A DNA stretch of 64,000 bases from Valencia hispanica (lineage: Eukaryota; Chordata; Actinopteri; Cyprinodontiformes; Valenciidae). The notes below the pieces were generated by a model. It saw nothing but the letters and a program-made list of their open reading frames with translations. It was not told where the DNA came from and did not search any database. Below, one piece after another: positions 46,993-59,552 of this stretch. A program made the position numbers and the translations under genes. The first letter of the stretch is position 1, and each line of letters starts with the position of its first letter. Location of the stretch: NCBI GenBank assembly GCA_963556495.2, contig OY747723.1, positions 17,194,501 to 17,258,500 of the forward strand, in the 5' to 3' direction.

Positions 46993-47490
46993 CTTATACC
47001 ATGGTCACTTACGAAAGAATGAAGTATTTAATCAATTAATTATACTTGAATGTGTTTTAGAGTTAAAATTGTCAGGGTTTTTATTTTTATAAGTCGAGCG
47101 CACTATTTAATATCTCCTGTATACAGGCGTTGCCAAGCAACATGGCCACAGCGAGCCGGCCGCAGCAGTTGATCAGTGAAGGGAAGTGAGATTGTGGCTT
47201 TACGTTACGTTACCATCCCAGTCTTCAAAGTTGTCAAACTCACCAAATAAGTTAAAAGAAATGATAAAACACTCATGTTTTGTCTGTCTTGCTGTTGCGA
47301 TTAGTCAACTGTGAAATAACGTTGAGTCTCCATTGCCATGGTAACCGTCTAGCGTTTGAGCCACCGCAATGATTTAGAACTGTCATCAGGCAATTTGACG
47401 GGACGCCTTTCCTAGGTGTACATTATCACTTTTTAACCTACACCCTCCAGCCAATCAGAATCGAGTATTCACCAACACTATGGTATAATA
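46993..47490. mobile_element. Possible MITE with 'ttataccatggt' ends
   Basis: 'cttataccatggt' at 46993 and 'actatggtataataa' near 47478 are inverted. The interior is GC-richer around 47130-47170. The boundaries and superfamily are uncertain. Confidence 0.3.
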
Positions 47491-50025
47491 AAAGAAAATA
47501 TGTAATGAAAATGAAATGTAAATGTTTAGCTTAAAGACGAGCATTGTGAAATAAACTGTAAGTATGTAATGTGTTAAATAGCATATGAATTGTAAAATGT
47601 AAAATCAATAAATGTGCTTGATTTACCCTTTTGTTTTCATTTAGGCTGTATTATAATATAATGTTCACAGCATTTCAATGGCAAAGGTAGGCCTATTAGA
47701 TTCTGAACACCTAATTGTAGTTAGTAATTGGTTGAAAAGTGATTATAGACTTTTTTGTACACCTATCCTAAAATGTAAGAGATACTATAGGTTGGTTGTG
47801 GTGGCGGTTTGGCTCGTGGCTGATGGAATTTTTCCCTTATTTTCAAATCCAAAACTTGACAGGTATGGCACTGTCATGGCATTTAAAAATAGTTCTACAA
47901 GTATAATTTGTGTTAATCTTTCATACGAATCATATAAGATGGATTGAAGTTTGTAGTTTTAGGATATAGCTATAGGCTTGAATACTTTTGGAAGGTAGTG
48001 TTTTGTTTTTTTCGGCAAGAAAAGAGAATAGTTCCCATTAAATAACTATCAAGTGAACTGAGATTTAGATCCCCTCTCTTGAGCACCATAAGCACTTTTG
48101 AGAAATTTAAATGTATGCTAAATTAAATCTAACTCCCATTAAAATTTGTTTTAATCACATAGATATATTGCATATTACATTCCTTTTTTTTATGTACGGG
48201 CTTTGAAGCTCAGGGGTATCCTTGTCAACCTTAATTGTCAAAAATGGGGAACAAAGGACCTTTAACTACTAATTTTAATGTATTAGCCTGTGAATTCACT
48301 ATGGCTAATTTAGACTTTAATAGAGCGGGGCTAGTGCTGACCATGATAGACTGTCTGAGCAAACACAAATCCACAGACACACATGGATACTGATACTAAT
48401 AGGAGCTAATTAGGTCTCCGGAACAACTAACCTGCAGCAAACTGCAGCTGTGATGAGAATTCCTCTTGTGTACCTGCTAAGTGGATAAGAGAGAGAGAAA
48501 AAAAGTTTTAACCACAGAAAGTTTCCCTATCCTTTCTGATGTACACCATCTTAATGAGTCCTATTTAGTATTTGTTTATAACGTCTGCTCATTTAGGTGA
48601 TGACAAAGATTTTTATTGGATTCTGGAATTGTGGTGAAATTTGAAAAATGTCAGGCAGCCACGACAACAGAGAAAAATTGGGCTGAATAACACTACAGCA
48701 GATTTTCAAGTATTTCAGTTCCTCTGGTTAATACTTGAATGTGAGGCATACCACCCACACAGTGGATGCCTACTAGCAGTCATCTAGTAAAATGGGAAAG
48801 CTTTTGATTTACTATCCCATGATGTCCACAACAGCTAGATCACCAACAACTGAAATGAGATCAGGAGCATCCATGGAGAGGGAGTGAGTCCCAGAAGTCC
48901 TGGAAGAGCTTAAATTGGAGCCCCTGTTTCTCTGCATCAAAAAGTGTCCCCAAGTATTTAAGTTTGGACATCTGATTGAGATTACCTCCTGGTGTTAAAC
49001 ATTGAACAAATGGGGAACCACTGAGCAGACCAGTAAAAACTTGTAGGAAGGACTACATAATTATTGTGGCCTAGAAATGACTGAGAAGTGGGTTGTCTTG
49101 ATATCTCTCCTGTATATATTAATGGATAAGGTTTTGTTTAAGTCAAGAGTGACTTTTGTAAGGCAACATATAGGCTGGCAAGAACTCACCAGTTAAAAGA
49201 AGATATGTTTTAAAACAAAACTTAATCACACATGCACATTAGTAGTTATACAATTTAAAAGGGCCCCACAGTAAAGGATCTGCCTGATGAGCAGCCTCCT
49301 ATAACCATATTAAGACCCGGCAAAAGGTGGAACTTTTACAAACACAAGTCATTTTTGTCTACAGTCCTATTGTAAAAAACTAATTTATGAGTTTTATTCA
49401 ACTAATTTACTACAAATGTTCCATTAGGTTTTAAAAAAGACAACTCATAATTTTTTTAATAGGATGTTGATATATGTGGAAAATTGTTAAAAAACCCACA
49501 TAGTTTCCAACCTAATAAGAAATAATTAGCCAAAGGTATTGAGAGCCACTGATGAAGGGCTCCAGACCTGAAGGTTGCAGATCCCTTTCGACTAGAGACG
49601 AAACATAGACTGATGAAGCATTGCAGACAATGCTTGTATAATTTTTAATATAATATAATAATAATATAAATAATAATATTTAATGTAATTTGTAACAGCA
49701 TATGTTTTCATGATGAATGAGTAGATGGTCATCTGTAAAACACTCCAAACCAAAGGAATGCAAGAACAGCTAGTAATACTGTCAGACAAGGACCTTGAAA
49801 ATGTACCTGCATCTTGGTTGTTTTTTTGTGATATGGCTGCACAATTTAAAATTCAGAGCTAGCCAAACTATTACTGGGTGTATTTTTTGGATCGTTATAA
49901 AAAATAATCCTATTAAAGTTTTTCTGCTGTATCAATAATTTTATACCAGTATCAAGCTTTTTTTTTTCTTGGTATCAGTTCGAAGTTTAACATTTCAGTA
50001 TTGCAACACCCTTAGTTCCATCATT
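47491..50025. other. No supported feature
   Basis: Anonymous AT-rich sequence. A possible weak LINE-like stretch at 48880-48970 could not be supported. Confidence 0.45.
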
Positions 50026-50029
50026 CTGC

Positions 50030-50310
50030 TTCGATAATTTTCATCCATTCTGCCAAACTCCTTTTCCACATCTTCCTTACCCTCACTAAAGATCGCAATG
50101 TCTTCTACAAACATAATCAATGGGGACTCCAACCTGACGTAATATGCCACCCTCTGTTTCACCACTGAGCATAAGAAAGCTCATAGCTGATCACTGATTC
50201 AATACTAATTTCTAGCTTGAACCCATCAGTCACTCTTACCACACACTTCGCCACCTTCTTGCTTCACTTGTGCATTTCCTACATCACACTAGAATAATTC
50301 TTTCACATCC
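50030..50310 (-). pseudogene. RTE-type LINE reverse transcriptase remnant
   Basis: Read on the minus strand, scattered frames give VRVTDGFKLEISIESVISYE and, further on, a stretch parallel to the segment around the catalytic box ('lfvEDIaIfsE' in place of FADDIVICSE), ending with 'KEFGRMDENY'-like residues. Many stops; an old copy distinct from Rex3. Confidence 0.4.
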
Positions 50311-51176
50311 AACTTTCTTGTACATTATCAGAGTTCCTGCTGATCTTCACATTTCAATGTCATTAAATGTAAGAAAAAATGTTGCTTTACAGTTATATAT
50401 TACACCTAAAATAGCAAGGATAAGTTAAAAATGTAGTTAATTTGAACCAGTAAAAAGATAAATTATCTTAATAAGGGTCTTTGTGCTTTTTATCATGTTT
50501 CTCCAAACCGGCTTAGTAATATGTGTAAGAAAGCCTTTCTTTAAGCTACTGATGGGCAGAAATCAAACTAGAATGTTGGCAAAGCAGAAAAAACACTGTT
50601 CCCAATGTTTTAGGGGACTAGACCTTTTAAGTCTATGAAAGGTCTCACTGCCTTAATTTGTGCTGAGTCTTTATAGAAAGCCTCCAGCGTCTTTCCTCTT
50701 GCACTGGCTCTAGTCCTTGAAGCCACTGACTTCAACCAGTTACATTGTTGCCTGAATGCAATGTTTGGAACAATGCCTTACTGGCATGCCATACTGTCAA
50801 AATCTGAAGAACGTGACAAGGTTAAAGTCCTGTGTGCTGAATACCTGAATTTCTAACTAATATTAGCATAGATTTTGTCAGATTATATTTAATTTTATTT
50901 GATATCTCAACAAAAGTGTGCTGAACTGTTTTAACAGAGTGGGGCAAATAAACACAAGTAGTGGTCCCCCAATAAAAAAAAAGCACTTCACACATTCGTA
51001 GGTTAAGAAATGCAGATTCGTGTACAAAATACTTCTATTTTGATTAACTTTTTATTTTTTGTCATGAATTTACAAATAGACCGTTTTCTACCTGCCATGT
51101 TTATATGTGAATCAGTTGTAGTACGACTGCTTGTGGGAATATTTGAAATCAAATCAAAAATACAAAAGACCTACAG

Positions 51177-51333
51177 TACACTCACTATCTACTTTATTAG
51201 GTAGGACCTTGCAAAAACTGTGTTGGAGTCCCCGTTACCTTCGGAGTGACTTTATTTCTTCATGGCATAGGTTCCACAGAGATTTTGGTCGATATTGTCC
51301 TAACAGCTCCACCTTGACCGTACCATACCATTG
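51177..51333 (-). repeat. Dispersed fish repeat ('ctttattaggta')
   Basis: 'cactcactatctactttatt' with 'aggtaggaccttgc', then 'ttcatggcataggttccaca' and 'gagattttggtcgatattg' form a familiar dispersed-repeat pattern. The class was not resolved. The solo LTR begins a few bases after it. Confidence 0.5.
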
Positions 51334-51338
51334 TCCTA

Positions 51339-51629
51339 TGTCACGCTGCCCTATTCACTCATTGTCCTCACCTGTCTCTCCAATCATTCACACCTGATCC
51401 TACTCACCTCCTGCCTTTAAAACCCATCACTTCCTTTCACTCAGTGCCGGATCATTACTATTGATGTCTCGTGTGCCTTCCCTGCTGTCTCGTTCCTGCC
51501 CGATGTCCAGTCTCTCCGTTCCCGCCGTCGTCCTCTTCATCATCATCACCATCACCTCCACCTTTAATAAACATCCTGCACTTCCTCAGCGTCTGCGTTT
51601 GGGTCCATACTTCACACACATCCCTGACA
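51339..51629 (+). repeat. Solo LTR with perfect 5-bp TSD, 291 bp
   Basis: Starts TGTCACGCTGCCC and ends ATCCCTGACA, flanked by TCCTA at 51334-51338 and 51630-51634. It contains a TATA-like 'ctttaaaacccatca' and a polyadenylation signal (aataaa near 51565). The internal region was removed by LTR-LTR recombination. It is not the same family as the 29-kb element, though similar in plan. Confidence 0.88.
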
Positions 51630-51639
51630 TCCTATAAAC

Positions 51640-51780
51640 CTACAGCTGAATGGGTCCAGTAATAGTGTGGTATGGGTTGGTTGTATGGGCCACTTTTACA
51701 ATGGAAACAGAAAAAACAGTATACCAAACTACACCGACCCATGTTGTACCGTTCAGTGGAAACAAGGTATTAAATTCCCA
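51640..51780. repeat. Probable MITE fragment ('gtggaaac' arms)
   Basis: 'ggtatgggttggt..tatgggcc' with 'ttacaatggaaac' and 'taccgttcagtggaaac' are reminiscent of a hAT-type fish MITE; a related fragment may lie at 57545-57640. Confidence 0.3.
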
Positions 51781-52254
51781 TTCTTACTCAATCTCATTCT
51801 ACTTAAGTTGCACTTCAGGTGGTAGTTTTCACCATGTCTACATGCCTAAATGCACTATGGCTTCCCTGTGATTGGCAATTTGTGTTAGCAAGTTATTGAA
51901 TGGCCATTGAGTGCATACTTAAAATTTATTCACACTCGGTCATTGGGTGAGTCTTTTGATTTTACATGCAGAGGGACTGAATTTGGAAAGACTTTCTTTT
52001 ACCATGACATCTGCTTTGATTTATGGACAGACTGTTTCCCAGTGGTGGGTATCATAGAGCATTGAATGGTTTCCAGACTGCTTGTCATGTTGAGGGGCTG
52101 AGCTTTTAGACAGACAGGCAAAATAAATATTTCATTTAGTATGAAACCTTTATTTGAACTATCTCCTTTGCGGCAATGGCCTGCATATGATTTTCTATGA
52201 CACAGAATGGGGGAAAAAGGTCTCCTGCATAAATTTCATGCTAAAAAGTAAATG

Positions 52255-52335
52255 CAAGCCAAGTAGGATTTGAACCCAGGACCTTTTTGCTGCAAGGCAA
52301 CAGTGCCAGAAACTGCAACTGTGCAGCCCTCCACT
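52255..52335 (-). repeat. tRNA-like SINE head fragment
   Basis: On the minus strand 'gggctgcacagttgcagttt' then 'gttgccttgcagcaaaaagg' and 'tcctgggttcaaatcc' give a B-box-like GGTTCAAATCC. It is the same head as the SINE at 58668-59012, without the body. Confidence 0.65.
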
Positions 52336-52339
52336 AAAA

Positions 52340-53135
52340 CATTTTTTCTTATAACATGAAAAATAAAAAAAACATAAATGTAAATGCCATTTTTGATAAT
52401 TTTCATCCAAGATTATGTTGGAAGAAATCAATAAAGGCCATTTACCGTTGCATCAAGGACTTAAGCATGACTCTTAATCACAGTAATACATCTTTATTGG
52501 AGTAATTAGAGAATTTTCTGACATACATTGCTTCTCTGAAAAAATGTTGATTGTATAAAAGAAGGTCTTAAAGGTTGACTAGCTTTTTTTCTGTCTGACA
52601 GCATCAGATCCAGCAGACAGCATGGAATTGCTACAGTGAAATAATACAACAATTTTTTGGAATGAATGTTGAAATATTTACTGTCTCAAAGGATGTAGTT
52701 TGAGGTGTGTGTTTAAGTGAGTGCAGGTATGACCGAGAGAAATAGCACCATAGCACACGTTTAATATTTTTTTTAGATAGATGGTAAATGTTTGTATAAA
52801 GCCTTCAATAAATTTATCTTTTGTTAGTCGAGAATAATTAGATCACATTCAAGTGCATTTGTGTCAAAAAGTTGACATACAATCTACAAGGGTTCTTAGG
52901 GCCTTTGGAAAAGTAAAAGACCCACAGCATCACAGATCTTCCACTGTACAAACTTAAAGGCATTAGTGCTTTTCCACATATGCGTCCTCTGTTTTACTAC
53001 AATCCCACCCGTAGTTTTCATAGAGGAAAACATGGTCAGCCTGATATGATCAATTGAAGACCAACTTTTCATCACAACACTTGACAGAACTTGATAGTGT
53101 TTTTGTGAGTTATGAGGCTTGATTGCTGGGTAGAT
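52340..53135. other. No supported feature
   Basis: Anonymous AT-rich sequence. Confidence 0.5.
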
Positions 53136-53137
53136 CA

Positions 53138-53760
53138 ATTCAATTCAGTTTATTTATAGAGCTGTGATTCACAACAGACACCATCTCAAGGCACTTTACA
53201 AGAAAAGTCATTTCAATTCAATCATACATACATTCCAATCAGTTTAAATGTTTTCTATTGAATCCCAGCAGATTGCGTTGAGACGTTGACTTGCAGTTGT
53301 GCCCCATTCATGCAGACTCCAACAATAGCAATCCCTCATACTGAGCAAACATGCAGGGACAGTGGAGAGAAAAAACGTCCCTTTAACAGGAAGAAACCTT
53401 GAGCAGAACCTGGCTCAGTACGAGTGGCCATCTGCCACGACCGTCTGGGGGTTCAAAGAGACGGAGCAGAAACACAGAACAAAAAGAACTGATGTAAGAT
53501 TACTTCCTATATTAAAGTAGAAAGTTAAGAACAGGACACAGAGGATGATTAGTTACTGGGAGAATTATTCCAGTCGACGTCTACCATCAAACAAGGTATT
53601 GCAGCTGAGCAGGATGCCAGACCAGGTGTAGCTTCTAACAAAGAAAAACACTGAGGAAAAAAAAGTTACCAGTGGAAATATTAGCAAATAATGCAACTGG
53701 AGAGTAGTAGAAGAGAAAAGTAGCAGAGTGAAGAAAAGTGGTCAGTCTGACCTCCAACTG
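53138..53760 (-). repeat. LINE 3'-end repeat (fish Rex1/L2-type tail), copy 2
   Basis: Starts 'caattcaattcagtttattt' and contains 'caaggcactttacaag', 'aacaggaagaaacct', 'gcagaacctggctcagta', 'ggccatctgccacgaccg'. Collinear with 12515-13150 but more complete at its tail end. Confidence 0.65.
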
Positions 53761-54870
53761 TTTAAGCCTATAGCAGCATCACTACAGTAATAGCTCAGGA
53801 AGTGCATGTTCGTGGTATGTACTTCTAACTACATAGTGCAAGGTGACTTGATGGTGTCATGTATCCATTGCTTTCAACACAAGGACTTGTATGACATTTG
53901 TATACCCTACATGTTAAGGAATAACATGATGCAATCACATGGCTACATGTGAACTCAAAATTCGCTTCATATCAAACTCCTTCATTACACAATCATACAC
54001 AGTCAGTCATCAGTGTATGGTGACTTTCACTTACTGTTTTTACAGACTGTTGGATGCTCCAGCAATTGCATGTAGTATTATTTATGGTATTTATGGTCTG
54101 TCAAAATATTTCAAAATTGATGACTTTTCTGTCTTCAACTTGGTGCTCAACTGCTTCTGTCTGTAAGTGTAAATGACTGTGATAAAAATGTGAAGAACAC
54201 ATTACTCATAACCAAGCAAGGGACATCAGGGCAACCATACACAGTCTAATAGCTAATTTGTTTACTGTATTAGATAAATACCTAACATCTGTAGGGCAGG
54301 TAGGCAACAAAAACTGTTTAGTTTATTGGTCTATTATCTGAAGACCCTGCTGGGCAAGAGTAGATTCACTCACCAGCCAATGTATGTGGTGTACTTGTCC
54401 AAATGTTCAACACAAATATTGAATTGGCAAATCCTGTGAAAACATCCATTTTAAGGTTTAGGTATAACTTTCTTGAAACAAATGGTCAGAACCCTATTTA
54501 CAGGGGGACAGCTGGTCCACACTGATTTATTGAGCCAAATGTGCAACTTTAAAGGGAATTGAAGCTTATTTTTAGCGCTGTGGCCTAACATGTTTTACTG
54601 TGCTTTTCTACACCCTGTTTCTGTTCTAAAGACATGATAAAAATTATGGCAAATCTTAATGATTTCAAATTACTTAAATCTATCAAGCATACACAAACAC
54701 ACAACAACCTCAACATTGTAAGTTGTTAGAAAATCAAGATGTGTAAAAAATTATACAAACCACATGAGTTAAATCTTAGAAAACCTTGCCACAGTCTGTG
54801 TTGTGGAGGTATTTAGTGGGGTGGGACATGGCAGTTGTGGAACAGGTCTCCAGCAGGGTATTCATGCTTC
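53761..54870. other. No supported feature
   Basis: Anonymous AT-rich sequence. Confidence 0.5.
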
Positions 54871-54871
54871 C

Positions 54872-56170
54872 CCCTAAACCCTAGTTTATGCTTTTCCATC
54901 TGCGGAGGTGCGGAGACATGCAGCACCATTATCTGTCGATGCAAGGGCTCTCCAACTGGGACGCAAGATCGGATAGAGTAGAGCCCAATTTTTTTACTAT
55001 CCATTGAACACAATGGAGAGTGCATGTGTCATAGCTCTTTGGTTTTTATGTTTAAAGCTCTTTTCCTTATTCAGTTTTATTATCATTTAATTTATGGCAC
55101 TTCCTTGTTTTCATAGTTATTCCCTTCCTGCTCTTAGATGTTTTCACCTTTTTGTTTGTGTCCACCTTATCATTTGTGTTTCCTTAGTTTATTTATCTTT
55201 AGATAGTTTCCCAATTTATTTCTTCCTCCAGTTTCCTTCTGTGCTCCAGTGTTTCCTTTAGTTCCCCTTAGATTCCTTCTTAGATACATTATCTTTAGTT
55301 ATTGTCTAGTTTAGGTTTGTTTTCTGTTTCTTCTCATGTCTATTCCTTTCCTGTTGTCTTCTTGCCATTTTTTCCCCAGTTACTAATTGATTCCACCTGT
55401 GCTTTCCCTCTCACCTGCAGCCGCTAATTAGTTCCTGGTCTTGTCTGTCACTTCCTCATCCCCCCCTCAGTATAAATACAGGTCTCATTCACTCTGTACT
55501 CGCTGGTCCGTTGTCTAACTTCCTGGTTTTGGTTCCTGTGTTCCCTGTTGTTTCTCTTCCTGGTTTTCCCTAGTTTTGTAAGTTTATTTTGTTTAATTAA
55601 ACCATTTTACTTTATTTACTGCATTTGGGTCCTTCATTAGCAAACAGGACAGCACATCTGTGATTGGTCAGCCCAACATCATCCCCAGATCATTTTACCA
55701 CAACGGTGCTCTATAGTCAATGTAATTAGCATTCAATGCAGCTTTTGTGCAGTAGCTGCTTTACATTGCAAGGCCAATTTATCTAATATGGTCTTTTGGT
55801 GATTTTGAACATCAGGATGTGTAGAGAACAACAAAACAGACCGCTGTGTTTGTTTGTTTACATGAGTATTCTAGGAGTTGCCCTTCTACTAAAAAGCTTT
55901 TACAGCTCAATCAAAACTCTCTGTCGCCCATTGCTCATTGAGTGAATGTGCATTTACAAGCAGAAGTAAATAAACTGTCATCAACCAGAGACATCACTGT
56001 AATGGTAGGCAGACCCGCCAGAAAAGATCTGCACACTCTGCTGTCTTGGTGGGGAATTGCTTTGCAACACTGACACCCCAACAGTGAAGTATAAAAGGAA
56101 AACGTCTCCATCAATACATGTGCGTTGGGTGCAACCTTGCTGACGGAGAAGTATAAACTAGGCTTTAGGC
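54872..56170. mobile_element. MITE with 'ctagtttat' ends, split by an LTR
   Basis: Left end 'ccctaaaccctagtttatgc' and right end (minus strand) 'gcctaaagcctagtttatac' are inverted over about 26 bp. Without the LTR at 55027-55651 the element is about 675 bp. TSD not resolved. Confidence 0.6.
55027..55651 (+). repeat. Probable solo LTR, 625 bp, nested in a MITE
   Basis: Starts TGTCATAGCTC and ends AACAGGACA. Contains a TATA-like 'cagtataaatacagg' (about 55468) and 'aattaaacc' near the end. Flanks gcatg and gcaca share only three of five bases, so the duplication is decayed or the boundary is slightly off. Confidence 0.6.
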
Positions 56171-56211
56171 TTATCACCTCGTCTTTTACATATGCAACAC
56201 CACACATTAGG

Positions 56212-56345
56212 GCAGGGGTCTCCAACCCTGGTCGTTGAGAGCTACTGTCCTGCAAGTTTTAAATGCAACTCTACTCCAACACAGCTGGGTCAAATGATTA
56301 TTCTTCCACAAGCATCAAGTTTGGCAAGGACCTGGTAACGAGCTA
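56212..56345. repeat. hAT-like MITE, left half
   Basis: 'caggggtctccaaccctggt' with 'gagagctactgtcctgcaag' and 'ctccaacacagctgggtcaa' match the left arm of the MITE at 34998. Confidence 0.6.
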
Positions 56346-57540
56346 TTCAAGTCTGGTAACAGCTGATATTTCTATTTAACAGGCAAACAACTAAAATATA
56401 TTGAAACAGCTTGCAAAAATCTTGGCACTCTTGCATCAAACCATGTTTTTTTTCAAGCTACTTTTTATGTATTCCATATATTATTACTAAATATAGTAGT
56501 ACCATTCTTTTTCAATGTGAAACACCATTGATTAAAAAACACCCCCAAGATGTTTAGACCTTAAGAATCATGGGGTTTGGCATACATTATGGACAGCAGA
56601 CAGTAATATAGTTTTTGATATAGCAGCAACCACTGCAGGTCTCTTTCATGCTGCAATAATTTGTTTTTCATGGGCTGAAACACACCATACTGCCATTTGC
56701 ACCCACCAAATTCAGACAGGGGTTTTGAGCTGTGAGTGGTTCCCCTCTCAGCAATGGCGGCTCAGGATGACTGCGAGCATAATAAGAACAAAGAGACTAT
56801 GACAGCAGTATACATCTTATAAAAGTGTGTATGTTTAGCAGGGTCTGTTTTTGATTGCATGTTCCAGTGTATGGTTTATAACAAGACATCTAACAAACAC
56901 TGTGAATAAGACTTGACAAATCTTCTGGAACACTGTCCTTGGTCTTCCTCTAAAAGCTCACAAAAGATGAGATGACTCAATTTGTCTTAAACCTGACCAT
57001 TTTTGATTGGCTCTTCAGTTTTTTTATATGTATAGACTGACATATGCAACAGAAACTAGCCAGTATATTTAATCGGCTAGAAGAATGTGCAGTGTGGATT
57101 AGTGACACACAAATATGGTGTAATTAAATGGTGCTATTTTGTGATATGACATCAAGAAGAAATTTAATGAAAGGGGGTGCTACTGTGAATCAAATGCATT
57201 ACATAATCATAAGCAAACTTGAGCACCTCTTAAAGGTCAAAAAGTTTTAAAATCTTTGCCTAGTCCTCAAGCGTGCTGCAACTTTGACGTGTCCCTTGTC
57301 CAACCCACCTCAATCAAATGGCTGTCTCCTCAGGACACAGTCAAGTTGAACAGAGTCCTGCTGTCATAATTATTTCATTCAGTTATGCTAAAGCAGAGAT
57401 GCATGGAGCACCTCTTATGCACACAGGTGCACAAGAGTTGAAACATTATCTTGTTTTCTTTAATTACTCGGCCTAAACAGTTTGTTGAGGTCAATAACTT
57501 AAAAAAAACAGTAAAAGGTATAGTGAAAAAACAAACATAC
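56346..57540. other. No supported feature
   Basis: Anonymous AT-rich sequence. Confidence 0.5.
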
Positions 57541-57740
57541 ATTTAAGCCTCATTTCCACTGAGGTAGGGTATGGGTAGGTCCGGGTCAGTATTCTATTTT
57601 ATGGTCCGGTGTATTCAGGAGAGTGTTTCCACTGCCAGCTGGACTCTTACTGGTGCGACAACTAACGTAACACAAAACAGAGCAACAATGGAGTCAAGAC
57701 AGCAGCTCCTGCTTAGGTTTTGGTTCTCTCTTTACACAAA

Positions 57741-58660
57741 TTTTACCAATGGTTAAGAGTAAGCTCTGTGCTGTGAATATTTTTTTTTTTCAATATTAGT
57801 GTGAAGTTCTGTAGCTTATGTGCTTTTTTTACTTTGAGGCACAATTGTAAAATGACTCATCAACTGTCTTAAAAGTCTTGACATGGTGTCTTAAATGCAA
57901 AACGTTTTCTTTTTTTAAAATCATTATTCCTGGCTTTTTCCCCTTAGTTTTTTCAACAAACACCAAGTACACTACAATGTTAAAGCAATTTGTACATTTA
58001 ATTTGAACAGATGCTGTAAACATGCTGTGAATTGAGAATGTTGTTTGCATGAATGTGCTAAATGCTTATATGTGTGCTTGTACACTATTGATTCGTTTGC
58101 TGGTCTATATCTGGAGACTAAGCATTATGGATTTTCCATCAGTCTCCGGCAGGCTGGTGACCTGTCCTGCATATAAGGAAGATGTTTGGCCTACCCAAGC
58201 CAGGAGAACAAATTAAGCTGTTACCACATGCCTGAATAAAGCCTCCATAAAAATAACTGTTCACAAAGCTATTCAATATTTAATAATAAACATTCAGATT
58301 AAAATGATCATCCTATTCCATAAACAGCCAAGAACTTCACCGATCAAATCATAGAAAGTACGTTTTGTTCAGCTTTGCTGCTTTCAATAGTTTAAGAGGA
58401 AAATTCATCTCCAGGTGCTGCCACGCAAGAGCATTTGATTAGTGTGAGCACCTCGGTAACAGGAATATTTACTGTTTGAGGATCTTCAGGTGAGTGATAA
58501 CACGCTGCTAAAGTGCAAGGACATTTTCTATTACCATAGAGAAGCAATTGATGCTGGTCATTGGTCTGGAAGGGATTATAAGGGCATTTCCAAATAATCT
58601 AAAGCCGATTCTAAAATGACAAAGATTATTCATAGTTGAAAACATTCAAGATGGTGGCAA
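57741..58660. other. No supported feature
   Basis: Anonymous AT-rich sequence. Confidence 0.5.
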
Positions 58661-58667
58661 ATCTTTC

Positions 58668-59012
58668 CATAAGTAGGTCCATTATCCATCCCATCTATCC
58701 TTTCCAGGGTGGGGGGTTGGTGCCTATCTCTAGCTGTCATCTGGCAAGATTTGGTGACCCTTGCCAGGTAATCAGTCCATCGCAGGGGTACCATAGATGC
58801 ACAGGACAAACAACCATGCATGCACACTCTCACACCTAAGGACAATTTAGAGAGACCAATTAACCTAACAATCAAGTTTTTGGACTGTGGGAGGAAGCTG
58901 GAGTACCAGGCAGTAACCCACACATACACAGGGAGAACTCCATGCAGAAAGACCCCAGGCTGGGATTCGAACTCAGGCAACAGTGCTACAAACTGCGCCA
59001 CTGTGCAGCCCA
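58668..59012 (-). repeat. tRNA-headed SINE, near full length
   Basis: On the minus strand it begins 'gggctgcacagtggcgcagt' (A-box-like TGGCGCAGT), then 'gagttcgaatcccagcctgg' (B-box GTTCGAATCC), the pol III promoter pair. The body follows with 'gtttggactgtggg'-type and 'ggttaattggtctctc' blocks, ending 'ggatagatgggatggataat'. Spacing of the two boxes is tRNA-like. Confidence 0.8.
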
Positions 59013-59552
59013 GTAGTGCAGCCTAATATAATTAGGTGTCCAAGAAAATGTTTGCACTCACACGGGCACATGGGCCGTTCACTGCTCATATTCACAAGTT
59101 CCATCTTAGAGTGTACAGAACTCCGTGTGTTAAATGCTAATGCACATGATGCTATGGTGCAATAAAAAGGACTGAAGATTTAGAAGAGTTGACAATGAAA
59201 CAATATTTCTCTAAAAAGAAGAAACTAGTCTGAATTCTGTGGAATCTTGACACCTTGCAGTGATTTGGTTAAACATGAACATGGAACCCTATGTTTTGTA
59301 ATATTGCAGAGTAAAAACAAAAGTCGAGGCAACTTTATTTGTATAGCACACTTTCAACAACAAGGCAATTCGAGGTGCTTTATACATAATTAAGGGTGAT
59401 AAAATTAGACTAAAACACAACGTTAGAGACACATAACATATGATACATTAAAACATATGACATTCCAACTATCATTAATCACTTACCCAAAGACAACTCT
59501 TATCAGATTCATTTTTAGCTTTGATTTAAAGGAACTCAGTGTTTCTACAGCT

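Noticed and set aside
52255..52335. Functional tRNA gene on the minus strand
   Set aside because: Only a B-box-like motif is convincing; the arms do not form a cloverleaf and the same sequence heads a SINE at 58.7-59.0 kb.
57545..57740. MITE at 'tttccactgaggtagggtat'
   Set aside because: Only one arm is recognisable, the partner arm could not be found, and the boundaries are unclear.
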